NCBI GenBank assembly: GCA_026075535.2
Contig: AP026538.1
Location: 15,570,337-15,634,336, forward strand
DNA length: 64,000 bases
Reading direction: 5' to 3'
Origin: Tricholoma matsutake
Lineage: Eukaryota > Basidiomycota > Agaricomycetes > Agaricales > Tricholomataceae
Numbering within the stretch: the first letter of the stretch is position 1; each line of letters starts with the position of its first letter. Below the pieces are notes generated by a model. The model saw only the letters and a list, made by a program, of their open reading frames with translations, was not told the origin of the DNA and did not search any database. Below, piece after piece: positions 10,400-22,029 of the stretch. A program made the position numbers and the translations under genes.

Positions 10400-13024
10400 C
10401 TCTGCTCAATGTTGAAGACTGCATCTGATGTCTGATCTTCGATCTGATTTCACCATTACGAACGCTCTCAGCAACTCTAGGCCTGGCCTGATTTGCTAAG
10501 AGATCCATCCATCCAATCTCTGGGGATGTCCCAGTCATTGGTTTTGACAATGGCTGCTATCTGTCCTGTTCTCCTGGGCTTCGAGGATCCTGGCTAGGTG
10601 AGTGTTGTCCACAAGAGAGTAGTCTGGGTCCCTATGGGGGCTTAGAGTGGGTGTGGGATGCCTACTTCAATGCTCGCCCACATCGTCGCACTCGTTCAGC
10701 TGGGGGAGGTCTGGCTTGGGGAAAGGACACTTCTACTGGACTGTTGGTCAGCCTGGGTGTCATCAACCTCCTTGTTCTGTGAGTCTCTGCTACTAGGGAC
10801 ATGCTACACTGACTACCTACTTGGAATACACTGTCGTTAAAAGGGGCCAGGTGACGGTGCCCCCTGAGAGCTAGGCAACACTTGGGTGGCCGCTTCTCAC
10901 CACCTTCTCTATACCTCCAGTGCTCACTCCCTTGGGGTGTTCAGAACCAGGTTCTATTTTCTCCCACTAGGTAGCAGGGTGTGCAGCCTGATTGCCCCCT
11001 CAGAGCGGTTGGAGGTGAAGTCAGGTGGACCCAGAATGTCTGGGCCTGGCTGGTATCAACCACAGGCTGTGTATTTTGATCACTCCCATCATATACCAGT
11101 ACTAACTTGCTCTCAATGCCTAAATGGCCAATCAGAGACCTCCAACAATCACACAATGATCACATGCCTCTGGCAGCTCTCTGAGCTTCCTATGCGGCGA
11201 TGCAAATGGCTCCAGTAGAGCTTCAATCTGGGGAACCCTTGTCCCCAGAACAGCGCTGCCATCATCGCAGATGCCCATGCTGTAATTAGTGTGGGGTGCT
11301 CCGCTCCACACCCAACACTGCCAGTCCACTGGCTGCTGTCAGGTTGGTGACAAGTGTCACCACCCTTTACCTTCTCCCTGCTGTGGGGGGGATGTTGCTA
11401 TTGAGTGCATGTGCTTTTGGAGCATTTACTCGAGGGGGGCCATGGCCCCCTGTCTATGGCAGTTCTGGTGAGTAACCAACTGCCCCATTACTGTCATGTG
11501 TGCTGAGGCCCTGATAGGTCCACTGTGCGCTCTAAACTCTGGGACCATCTCCAGAGGCATTGAAACATCAAAACACACACTCACAACCCCTACAAACCCT
11601 GCGACACCACTCCAAAACTATTTCGAATGACTTCAAATGATCTCAAACGACTTCAAACGATATTGCAGCACTTCAAACGCCTTCGGCCACTGTACACCAA
11701 TCACACCGCCCTTGGGATACATGCAGCACACCTTGTAAGAGTTAGTGCATCACATATTGAGCACCACCAGACATGAGGAGATACAACGACGGGATTTTAG
11801 GACACGATTGTGGCGCTTTGACACCTCAATGATATATTAGATCAATGGGGACAGGTACCAGTGATAAATCATGTCTCTAGATGTTTCCCTTCTTATTGTC
11901 TTTCATTTATTCTATGATTCGCAAAGATTCTCTATTGTTTTATATCTTGCCTCATGTATTCCTCATGTTTTATTTCCTTTTTAGTATCACTTCTCCCAAA
12001 CATATATAGCCTTGTACTAGCTACTTAGAAGAATAGAATACATCATCCTCTCACTTCAATCGTCTGATTTAAGAGCTATTCTCTTGAGTCCAAGCATCTC
12101 GACTTAGTCTCAAAATTCAGTGTTTTACGCCGAATTTCCTTGAACCCCTTGTACTAGCTTCATGAAACTATTGCATATTGTCTATCCTCTCTAGACCTCT
12201 TTCTACGTCCTCATAGTCTATCCTCAGTCACCGTCAAAGGTGTCTTCATCTTCTATAAAGACCTTCGAACTTCTTTGAACTTCATCACACTTCTTCACAC
12301 TTCATCGCACCTCTTCGAATACTCATCAAACTTCATTAAATTTTCCTCAGACGTTATCGCAGCACTTTGTATGCCCTTGATTATTATCAAACTTCTCTTG
12401 AACATCATCGCAGCACTTCGAATACTTTTGAGCCTCTTCGAACCTCATTGCACCTCATTGCATCTCATTGCATCTCATTGCACACCCTTTAGAGTCGTTT
12501 TTATACCCCTGGTTTACAGCGGTGATATTTAGTACCACCTTGCAACCTTCCTCTAACTAGCATTATACCAAGCAAGCCCTTATTGTGGGTTTTGTTTGGG
12601 TTTCTTGGTCGAGTACTATCAGTGCAGTGATGGTCCATCTCATTCACCTGAGGTGGTCAACCCTTGTTGGCTGACAAGTGAATATGGTTATTCTTCCCCC
12701 CTAGGGGGGAGGATTTACAGTGAATTGACACTGCTGTGCCTGATCTGACTTTGATTGGATATGTGGCCAGGGGACTGGGATAGCCAAGCTGGCAATCTGA
12801 TGGCTAGCTTCTGCAGGGGGGCCCCCCCCTTCAGATTATTGCCTTTCCTGTCTGAGAGGACAACGTCTGTGGCCCACCCGCCTAAAGTGGCTTCTGCAAG
12901 GGACCTGGTGTGGGATATGGGCAGAGGGAATGCATAGTCATAGTAGTACTTCTGTTTGTATCTTGACCCATGGACTGTGAGCAAGCCCCACGTTATAAAT
13001 GATGATCCAAAAAAAAAAAAAAAA
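10400..13024 (+). mobile_element. Element X copy 2, inserted in Copia pol
   Basis: The element starts at CTCTGCTCAATG, about 50 bases downstream of the full X 5' end, so it is slightly 5'-truncated. It ends GTTATAAATGATGATCC and about 17 A. It is flanked by 7-bp GGATGAG at 10393-10399 and 13025-13031. The outer parts match copy 1 (3661-5829). The middle (about 11500-12625) has no match there and looks like a later insert or replaced sequence. No intact reading frame remains. Confidence 0.85.
11500..12625. repeat. Unmatched insert inside X copy 2; degenerate repeats and LTR-like core
   Basis: There is no gene. Both ends carry degenerate repeats built on cttcgaa/cttcaaacg and gcagcacttc (about 11620-11680 and 12250-12480). 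Between them is a core with TATATA at 12002 and an A-rich leader (agaatagaataca) like the promoter part of a Copia LTR. I could not find clean ends or a convincing target duplication. It could be a decayed solo LTR within a minisatellite. Confidence 0.35.
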
Positions 13025-13031
13025 GGATGAG

Positions 13032-14622
13032 TGGAGGTGGCCAGGTACATGAGTGATCCAACTGCATTCATGTAAGGGATGTTCTGCATTTCTCCTATCT
13101 CCTCTGGGGTTGTAGGGGATTGTTCCTTTGATAAAATAGATCCAGGACCCATAGGTGTGCCCACTGGATGACAATTGGCCATTCCAAATTCCTCCAATTT
13201 GTTCAAGATGTATTGTTGTGGGGAGAGGAAGATGGTTCACTTTGGCTTATCCCTTGTAATTTCTATGCCTAAAAGGAATGATGTAGGTCCCAGATCCCGG
13301 AGTTTAAAATGCTTGGCCAGTTCTTCAACAAATGTGTCCAATGCTGCTTCCAATGCAGATGCCAAAGTAATATCATCCACAAAGATTGGCACAATAACAC
13401 GAATGCCATTCCATTCATAAATGTATAGGGAGGAGTCAGAGTATGTTCTCTCAAACCCCATTTTAGTCAACACTGCTCCCAATTTCTCACTCCATAGACG
13501 TGCTGACTGCTTTAACCCATAAAGGGACTTGTTCAGTTTGCAGACATAGTTTGGACCACCTTGTTCAAATGCTTCAGGTTGCTTCATATAAATTTCTGCA
13601 TCAATATCTCCATTGATAAATGCATGAGATATATCAACTGAATAAAGGTGTAAGTCCTCTATTGCTGTCAAAGCCAATACTGTTCAAATAGTGCCTAATC
13701 GCATAGTAGGTGCAAAGATTTCCTGATAATCATATCCAGGACATTGATTATAGCCTTTGGCAACTACTCTGGCTTTATATTGCTCTATTGTCCCATCTGC
13801 TTTCTGTTTCACCTTGAAGACCCATTTTGACCCAATTGCTTTTTGACCAGGTGGCAATTTCATTACAGTCCAAGTTTGATTTTCCAAATGTGTGTTTAAT
13901 TCTTCTAGTGCAGCTTCCTTCCATTGCCTAGCCTCTGTAGTCTTTAAAGCATTCTTATATGATGATGGCTCTGATATTGATAACATATTGGCCTCTTCTA
14001 AGTCATCACCATCATCATTATCTTCCCCCTCAGCTTCTTCATCACTCGATGGTATAACTGGAGTAGGTTGACGCAGTTTCCACCATTCACCAGGTGGCTT
14101 TCTATTCCATGGTGCCCTTTGTAGGGCTATAGGCAAGTTTACAGTCTCTTCATCCAATGATGAAGATGGTGAAGATGATGGTGTGCCATTATTATCATTG
14201 CCATTATTGGTGTCATTGTCATTATGATTATCAGGGTCAGGGTCATTACCCAGAGGTGGTTCCAAGTTTTCCATATTGTCTGGTGCTGGTGCTGGCATAT
14301 CAGGTGGTATCACTTCTTCTATCCTTGGTAAATTTTCATCACTATTATTGTCACCATCTGGAGAGTGTAGTGGAACATAATTCTTCCTAGTTTCAGGAGT
14401 GGTAGTGTCATTGGTAGGAGGTTTTAGGGTAGTGGAGGGTGACGAAAGGAGATGGTTATTCCAATTGTAATGTTCATCAAAGTCTGCCCTCTCACAAATA
14501 ACAGTCCTCCTTGTGACAGGATTATAGAACATCCAACCCTTGTATCCTTCAGGATATCCAACAAAGATACACTTCTCCATATGTGATCCCAATTTTGACC
14601 TTTTATCCTTTTGAATATGCAC
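13032..14622 (-). pseudogene. Copia pol, RT and linker (best-preserved copy)
   Basis: Read from 14622 down: end of integrase (AYVHIQKDKRSKLGSHMEK), the acidic Ser/Asp/Asn-rich linker (14340-13990), then the RT. RT motifs are GSKWVFKVKQ (13830), VDISHAFINGDID (first Asp, 13620), LNKSLYGLKQSARLW (13520), and PIFVDDITLAS (the F-V-D-D catalytic pair, 13385). The connection with TPMGPGSILSKEQ and NAVGSLMYLATST runs to 13032, where X copy 2 interrupts. Two breaks are visible: a stop at 13684 after MRLGTI, and one after DKPK (13237). All catalytic residues are present. Confidence 0.9.
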
Positions 14623-15728
14623 ATAAGCAACACAGTCCCTGACTCAATGATGACCAACACTAGGTTTCTTCTTATGCCATACTTCATATGGTGTACCCTC
14701 TGGTACAGCAGATGTGGGACAGTGATTCAAAACATGAACAAGTGCAGCCAGACACTCTTTCCACCAAGTTGGAGACAATCCTGATTCATTTAGCATAGCT
14801 GTTATCCTTTCTGCCAATGTCCTATTTCCCCTTTCAGCAACTCCATTTTGTTGTGGTCGCTTTCAAACAGTATGTTGTCACACAATTCCTTGTTCCTCCA
14901 TATATTGAATACATTCATTTGACATGTATTCCCTGCCTTTGTCATCTCTAACTGCCTTTATCTTTCTACCAGTCTGCTTTTCAGCATATGCCTTGAATAT
15001 TTTAAATGCACCAAATGTATCACTTTTGCGTCTAATGGGCATGACAGCTTTAAAATGGGACTTGTCATCAATGAATGCAACCCAGTAGTAATGTCCTTCT
15101 CTGGAATGTGCTCCAACTTCATGAACATCGGTGTGAATCAATCCTAGGATTTCTGTTGCTCTAGTTTCTGATGATGGGAAAGGATTGGCATTCATCTTTC
15201 CAGCTAGACATGGTTCACAAATAGGATCAGACTTAACCTTTGAATCAAGTGTCATTCCAACAGCCAAATCTTCCTTCAACAATCCCTTTACATCATTATA
15301 ATTATGATGACGAAGCCTCCTATGCCAGAAAGCCAAGTCCAGAGATAGAGTTGATTTCACATGCATGTGCTCCATCCTAACTACAGTACTACCATTTAAA
15401 TATCCTACATTTTGATTTGTGATTTCTGTGGTAAATATCACTCTTTCATTTTGAATAAATGACATGGTATTGGTCGAGATATATACATCAAGCTCTTTAT
15501 GTTTTGTCTAGTACTGCAAGAAGATTATTCTGCAAGGCTGGTATGTGTAATACTCTAGCAAATTCAACATCTCTAGCCTGCTTTCCATTAATAATTGGTC
15601 TAAAGACAACACTTCCAACACCCTCTGAATATATAATATGATTATCAGCCAACTTGATAGGAACTCTATATGGTTTATAATTCCTAATCCAATGTTTGTG
15701 TGGCATCATATGAGAAGTGGCCCCTGTT
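14623..15728 (-). pseudogene. Copia protease end and integrase
   Basis: From 15728 down the frame starts inside the protease at the residues after the catalytic DTG (ATSHMMPHKHW). It passes through the integrase zinc-binding HHCC region (WHRRLRHHNYNDV and CEPCLAGK) to the core: HTDVHE (first Asp), VRDDKGREY (second Asp) and PQQNGVAERGNRT (Glu). The triad is complete. In-frame stops include a TGA in HTV-stop-KRP and one before VRDCVAY. Gag and the 5' LTR are missing: at 15728 the sequence switches to a plus-strand Copia LTR fragment through the shared bases cctg. Confidence 0.85.
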
Positions 15729-15816
15729 GAATACAGTGATGAAACACTTGCTACATAGTCCAACAGACTTATTACAAAACTCATTAGATTGTAGATATTA
15801 AGACCCAACCTTGGAC
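15729..15816 (+). repeat. Copia LTR fragment fused to Ty3 family A
   Basis: It holds only the first 88 bases of the Copia LTR (TGTTGAATACAGTG...AAGACCCAACC). On the left it abuts Copia protease on the opposite strand; on the right it runs straight into family A gag. This is a compound break, not an insertion with ends. Confidence 0.75.
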
Positions 15817-16466
15817 TCGGTGAATACGCAGACTTCTGACAGAAGGTCTTAGAGGCCTTCTCACCGATTGACAACGCTGGAATGGCAAAGACAGAGATTA
15901 AGAATCTCAAACAAGGTTCAGGGAACCTTGAAGAATATGTGGTGAACTTCCGCATCCTGAAAGACAGGACGGGAATCATTGAAGATGCAGCCATGATCGA
16001 GTACTTCATGGATGGACTGCATCCCGAGTTACTGAAGAGGGTACACACAATGTAGACAGTGCCCAACACTCTCGAAGGCTGGATAAAGGCAGCTTTGAAA
16101 TACGAAGGCCAATGGAAATGGGCCATGGCAATCCTGGGAAAGACCAGGCAAAACCAGAAGACAAACGAAATGACAAAGAAAGGACAGCCCTCTCTTGACA
16201 TCAACCAACTGACAAACCAAGAATGCGTGGAACACCTCCAGAAGGGATTGTGTTTCATCTGCCACCAACCGGGACACTGATCATCTGACCACAGGGATGG
16301 AAAGAACCCCACTCAGACAGGGTCAGCGCCCCCTCCCTACTGAAACTGCTTCACCTAGAAGAAGACTGGGGTGGACACCTACCAGAAGATCCACATGATG
16401 CTGCATGAACTAGACGAAGAAGAAAAGGAACGAGCCCTCAACCTCATGGAGGAATCAGGTTTTTAG
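15817..16466 (+). pseudogene. Family A gag, C-terminal part, copy 1
   Basis: It begins within LGEYADF and keeps the capsid region (KTEIKNLKQGSGNLEEY, AAMIEYFMDGLHPELL, NTLEGWIKAALKYEGQW) and the single zinc knuckle CFICHQPGH-stop-SSDH. The other copies have R at that stop and H as the fourth ligand (CCHH rather than CCHC). It ends ESGF then TAG at 16464-16466. In-frame TGA codons lie at DF-stop-QKV, GH-stop-SSD and others, plus a TAG (HTM-stop-TVP) where copies 2 and 3 have Glu. The slip site before the stop is AGGTTTT, changed from GGGTTTT in the other two copies. Confidence 0.85.
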
Positions 16467-19400
16467 AACAGCGGCCTGATACAACGCCAGTCACCACTGT
16501 AGTCTCCCTAGGGTCTGTACTCTTAGCTACCATGAATAGACAATCTATGCGCCTGTCTATTCGAGTAGCTGAGTCAGACAACAGGAAAGGGGTCACAATG
16601 AACGCGCTCCTTGACTCTGGAGCAGGAGGAGTCTTTATTGACTCAAAATTCATTGAACGAGAAGGGATCAAGACATATCCCTTAGGCTATACCATCTGGG
16701 CCACAAATGTAGATGGAACCCTGACCAGACAGGGAACGATCACAAGATACGTGAAAGGGAAGCTCCACATCAATGGACGGAGCTGCCCAATGGAATACCT
16801 AGTCGCCAGACTAGGCAAAGAATCAGTAATCCTGGGCCTGTCATGGCTGTGGGAGGTGAACCCAATCATCGACTGGAAGAAGGGACTCTAGAGTTCCGAG
16901 ATGAAGAATGACAGGCTCAGATCAAACAAATCTTGGAAAAGACAAGAAGAGCTGAACAGGCCCTCCTGAACACCTTAAACCTTCCTAGGGTAGACGCCGA
17001 AAGGGAGGCACCAAATGACAGAATGGCACAAATTCGACACATCGTGGCCAAAACAAGAAAAAGACTCTCCGAAGAGAAGGAGAGAAACCTTGGCTGAGCA
17101 CGACTAGCCGTCGCAAAGATGAGAGAAAGGCTCGCTGAAGAAAAAGAGAGGAGCCTTGCCCGAGTCCGATTGGCCGTGGCAAAAACAAGAGAAAGGCTTT
17201 CAGAGAGGAAAGCAAAAGAACTAAATTCTGTCCAGATAGCTGTCGCAAAGACCAGGAGCAGCAACACCCCTAATCAAGCCAGAGGCCTTGAAGCAGCATG
17301 ACGTGCTGTCGCCAAGACCCGAGAAAACCAGAAGAAGAAACAACTGGAAAAGGGCAAAAACAAAGAATGTGACAGGGCACAATGAATTGTGCAAAGGATG
17401 AAGGAATTGCTAACCTCCACAGGGGAGGGAAGCACCGGCAAAAGGAACATGAAAATGACACTACGAAACAGGATAAACTACCCTTGACAACAGACTACCC
17501 CAACCCACGATCATAGGACTCCAGATCATGGTACCATCAACACTGAAATACCTATGCCCAGGGAGACCCCCCCTCAGGTAAAGATCGAAGAGGTACCCGA
17601 CAAAGAACTACTGGCAGACACAGGCATGGACATATGGATGACAAACCAGACCCCCAAATGAGACACAATTGAGGATGACTCAGTATTGATCGCATATGTG
17701 CGAGGCGAACTGGTCATTGGCCTATTCGGACCAGACATAGAACTGCCCCTGACAGAGGAACATCGAGAACCGACACACAGATACATCCGAAAAATGAACA
17801 CGATCAGCAGGCTCATGAAAGGCAAGGGCTCCCTATGGTACCTACTCAACTTGGACATATGGATCAGAGCAAAGACATCCATATCCCAACAACTAGCACA
17901 CGAGCAAGAGGAGGGAAAGGAGACTAGCCAACGGACCCTAGACAATTTACTGCCACTGGAATACCAGAAGTACAGACAGGTATTTGAGAAAGCCGCATCA
18001 GAACGATTCCCGGAATCAAGACTGTGGGATCATGCAATCGACCTAAAGGAAGGCTTTGTACTGAAGGATTGCAAAATCTACCCATTGATGCTGAAAGAAC
18101 AAGAGAAACTCAATGAGTTTCTAGATGAAAACCTGGAGAAAGGATACATCTGACCATCAAAATCACCCATGGCATCCCCATTCTTCTTCGTGTCGAAGAA
18201 GGACTCCGATGCTCTACGACCTTGCCAAGACTATCGCTATCTGAACAAAGGAACAATCCAGAACAACTACCCCCTGCCCCTGATCAGAGACCTCTTGGAC
18301 AAGCTGAAGGGAGCGAGATTTTTCATGAAACTTGATATTCGATGGGGATATCATAACGTACAGATAAAGAAAGGAGACGAGTGGAAGGCAGCATTCAAGA
18401 CTAACCGAGGGCTATTCAAGCCAATGGTGATGTTCTTTGGGCTGTGCAACTCACCTGCAACATTCCAGGCCATGATGAACGATCTCTTCCAAGATATGCT
18501 AGATGAAGGATGGCTCATCATCTATATGGACGACATCCTGATCTTCTCGAAGACAGAAGAGGAACACCGGATAAGGACCAAAAGGGTCCTCAAATGACTA
18601 TGACAATGCGATCTCTACCTGAAAATAGAGAAGTGCAAATTCAACGTACAGGAAGTTGAGTTCTTGGGCATGATCGTCAGACCCAATGAACTTGCAATGG
18701 ACAACACGAAACTGGCTGGGATCAAGGACTGGCCCATGTCAAGGACAGTGAAGGATGTAAGATCCTTCCTAGGATTCGGAAACTTCTATCGATGATTCAT
18801 CGGACACTTCGTGGATCTGGCCAGACCGCTGAATGACTTGATGAAGAAGAACCAGAAATTCGAATGGATGAATGACTGCCAGAAGTCGTTCGATGCGCTA
18901 AAAAGGAAATTCAATGAAACCCCAGTACTGCTGATGCCAGACGCAATGAAACCATTTGTGGTGGAATCTGATGCCTCAAAGTTTGCAACAGGTGCAGTAC
19001 TCAGACAACAGGACACCAACGGAGACTGGCACCCATGCGGATACATCTCACATTCTTTCAATGAAGCAGAAAGAAATTATGAGATATACGACTGAGAACT
19101 ATTGGGAGTGATCCGAGTGCTAGAAACATGGACACACTACCTACAGGGGACACCGTTCCCTGTGACGGTATTATCTGATCACAAGAACCTGACGTACTTC
19201 CATCAGCCACAGAAACTAAACCAACGACAGGCTAGATGGGCCATCTACCTGTCACAATTCAACCTGAAGCTACAACACATACCGGGATCACAGATGGTAC
19301 AATCTGACGCCCTATCGAGGAGAGCAGATCACATAGCCAAAGAAGACACCAATAATGAGGACAAGACCATCCTCGCTGATGAACTGTTCATCAAAACGAT

Positions 19401-20850
19401 CGACACTGAGCTCCAGGGAGCCCTGGTCTCAGCGATAATGAAGGACGACCTTGTAAATGACGCTTTATGAGCCCTGAAAAACAATGGAACTCCCCCAATC
19501 AAGTCTGCATTGGAGGACTGGAAATTCAAAGACAGCCTGCTCTTTTTCAAAGACAGATGCTACGTGCCACAGGACGAAGCCCTCTGCCAAGCAATCATAT
19601 GAAAATACCATGATAGCATCACAACAGGACACCCTGGACAATGGCAGACGATCGAACTGATCCGACGAGACTACTGGTGGCCAAGAATGGCCAACTTCAT
19701 CAAGAAATATGTTGAAGGCTGCGCAAAGTGCCAGCAAATGAAAGTGAATACACACCCGATGACCCCACCGCTGACACTGATATCATCTGACGCCAGCAGA
19801 CCATTCGAGCTGGTAACAACAGATTTTATCATGGACTTGCCCGTGATAAATGGATTTGACTCAATCATGGTTGTGGTAGACCATGGTCTTATGAAGGGGG
19901 TAATTTTTATCCCTTGCGCAAAGACGATCGATGCACTTGGCGCTGCAGACCTTTACCTGCGCCATGTATACACAAGATTTGGACTCCCCGGAAGAATCAT
20001 CTCAGACAGAGACCCTTGATTCGCATCCAAACCCCTCCGAGAACTCGGACGATTGCTCGGGATTAAGCTATCCATGAGCACTGCCTATCACCTCCAGACC
20101 GACAGAGAAACAGAGTGAGTAAACCAAGAACTAGAGGTTTACCTCTGCATGTTCTGTTTGAACAAACCAGAAGATTGGGAGCATTATCTCCCAATGGCAG
20201 AATTCGCGCACAACCAGAAGATGCACTCTGCAGTAAAACATTTGCCGTTTTACTTGATGATGGGATATCAACCATGACCTATCCCCACCCCTTATGAAAA
20301 GACGAATGTGCCGGCCACCAAACAGAGAATCCAGGAACTTCTCGCTGCGAGAAGGGAAGCTCTTGCCGCACACGAACTAGCCAGACAGGCTATGGCTGCC
20401 TGAATGAAAGGGCAATACAAACCGTTCAAGGTTGGAGAACAAGTATGGCTTGACTACAAGAACCTGAAGATTGGCTACCCAACGAGAAAATTGGCGCCAA
20501 AGCGAGAAGGGCCCTTCTTGATTGAAGATGCCCTGTCGAGAATGACATACCAACTGAAACTGCCGCCGAGATGGAAGATCCACCCGGTATTCCATGCGGC
20601 CTTACTCATGCGATACCACGAGAATGACACTCATGGACAGAACTTCCTGACTCCACCACCCAACCTCATGGAAGGAGAAAATGAATACGAAGTGGAAGCG
20701 ATCATCGCACACAAGAAGCATGGCAAGACACGCCATTACCTCGTGAAATGGGTTGACTACCCAACCTCCGAAAACACATGGGAACCCGAATCGAACTTAA
20801 AACATGCCCCCAAGATCCTGACGGCATATAAGAAGAGGTACCACCTCTAA
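16467..20850 (+). pseudogene. Family A pol: protease, RT, RNase H, integrase, chromodomain; copy 1
   Basis: Parts in order: aspartic protease with LLDSGAGGVFIDSKF (16605-16650); a long coiled, Lys/Glu/Arg-rich spacer with repeated VAKTRERL-type units (16990-17400); RT with [12 protein letters not shown] (18324) and YMDDILIF (18525); RNase H with [14 protein letters not shown] (18961). The integrase zinc finger has HDS..GHPGQW..CAKCQQ (19610-19735). The integrase core has TTDFIMDLP (19820), IISDRDP (20000) and [10 protein letters not shown] (20090, the Glu). A C-terminal chromodomain has HYLVKWVDYPTSENTWEPES (20730-20790), which marks it as a chromovirus and may guide insertion to modified chromatin. 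About 20 stops, nearly all TGA, break it. Confidence 0.95.
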
Positions 20851-20896
20851 CGAGAACCCAAGACCCCCCTTCCTTTCCACTACAACACCCCCCAAT

Positions 20897-21622
20897 ATGC
20901 CTGCCGAATGACGATACACCTGAGACTACCTACGAAACCGATTGAACACTGACGCCCTTTGCGTTCACCTCGCCCATGATCCACCAAGATACCATCTAGC
21001 CAGGATGTGCTTCTACTATGCAAGCACTATCGAACAGATGGAACGAAATCTAGAAGAAGCAATGAATGATGCAGATGCCCTGGGGATTGAGCAAATGATC
21101 CAGGAAATGATTGCACTGTGGTCAGACAGACCGAGAACAGCTGAGGAGAGACCTCACACCCCTTTAGGTCGACACAGACGACCACTGACCTCGCTCTCGC
21201 CATTCGGCGAGCAGAACAACAGAGACGAATGACGAGCTCCCTCTGGAGGCTCCTCCTGTTCTATGAAGAACCCGAAGATCGTGCCTAGGGCACCTGAAGG
21301 AATCGATCTGACCACCCCCGAACCCAAACCGAAAACCACCCAACTGCCTTGGTCCCCCCCACACATGAAACATGCCAGATGTTTCATCTGCCAAGAGATA
21401 GGCCATTTCGGCCTGATTTGCCCACGATACATTTGCAAGTATTGCAAACAGCGAGGCCCCGGACACTACAGAATGAATTTCCTGGAGAAACCTCGGAAAG
21501 ATCGAGAGACCGATCAAAGAGAAGCTGAGCAGAGACAGCGGCTCTTCTTTAACTCCAGATACGATGATTTTGATGACGACGCAATGGGAAACATGACAGG
21601 GGAGCCATATGGAAGGATTTAA
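20897..21622 (+). pseudogene. Family A ORF3: protein with two zinc knuckles, copy 1
   Basis: From ATG at 20897 (46 bp after the pol stop) this frame codes for about 241 residues. It has an alpha-helical part (HLARMCFYYAST, MERNLEEAMNDADALGIEQM, 21000-21120), an Arg/Pro-rich stretch, then CFICQEIGHFGLIC (a CCHC knuckle, about 21382-21423) and CKYCKQRGPGHYRMN (a second one whose last Cys is F in this copy but C in copy 2). The C-terminus is acidic (YDDFDDDAMGN). Breaks are three TGA codons at CGA-type positions. The same frame is present in copy 2 (48237-48962). A knuckle protein here suggests RNA or DNA binding, separate from Gag. I know of no standard Ty3 gene at this place. Confidence 0.7.
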
Positions 21623-21661
21623 AAGGCAGAGCTCAAGACGATGGCATGACAAGACAGACCC

Positions 21662-22029
21662 ATGCTCACGGGGATTACGATCCTCACCATCATCGTTGGG
21701 ATGACCCTGGATGCAGCAGCAGCCCTACCTTCACATTCTGCCTCTATGCCATCTTCTGAACAGAACCTGAACCCCCAATTACAGATGTTGAATTTGCCAT
21801 CCTGCAATGCCCCCCTTTCAATGATACTACCGACTCCTTGACACTGCTACCTAGGGCAGCGCGAACCAGAAGAACCCGATCATGGTCCAAGTTTGGACAT
21901 GAATTATTCCTCCATTGTACCCCTCGACCCCGACCTACCCACATAACCAGACCATGCCCGATCAGACCACAAAGGAGAGACGAAGATTTAGGTTGAAGTG
22001 TGGAACTTTCGACCATAGCGGGGGGGTAA
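21662..22029 (+). pseudogene. Family A ORF4: small protein with one membrane segment, copy 1
   Basis: Starts MLTGITILTIIVGMTLDAAA. A one-base deletion (cctacctt against cctaacctt in copy 2) shifts the frame inside the hydrophobic segment. Past the shift, the frame of copy 2 resumes (ITDVEFAILQ, RAARTRRTRSW) and ends with TAA at 22027-22029, directly against the 3' LTR. The coding sequence therefore includes the purine tract. See copy 2 (47829-48197) for the better version. Function is not known; membrane insertion is inferred from hydrophobicity only. Confidence 0.6.

Noticed and set aside
10393..10550. Extension of the Copia RNase H frame past 10399 to 10550
   Set aside because: Those codons belong to element X, which inserted there with a GGATGAG duplication. 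The real upstream half is at 13032.
12715..13206. Single 163-codon protein
   Set aside because: It is a chance fusion of Copia pol (to 13032) with the poly(A) and 3' end of element X read on the opposite strand.
15497..16312. Single 271-codon minus-strand protein
   Set aside because: It joins Copia protease with the antisense of family A gag across the joint at 15729-15816.
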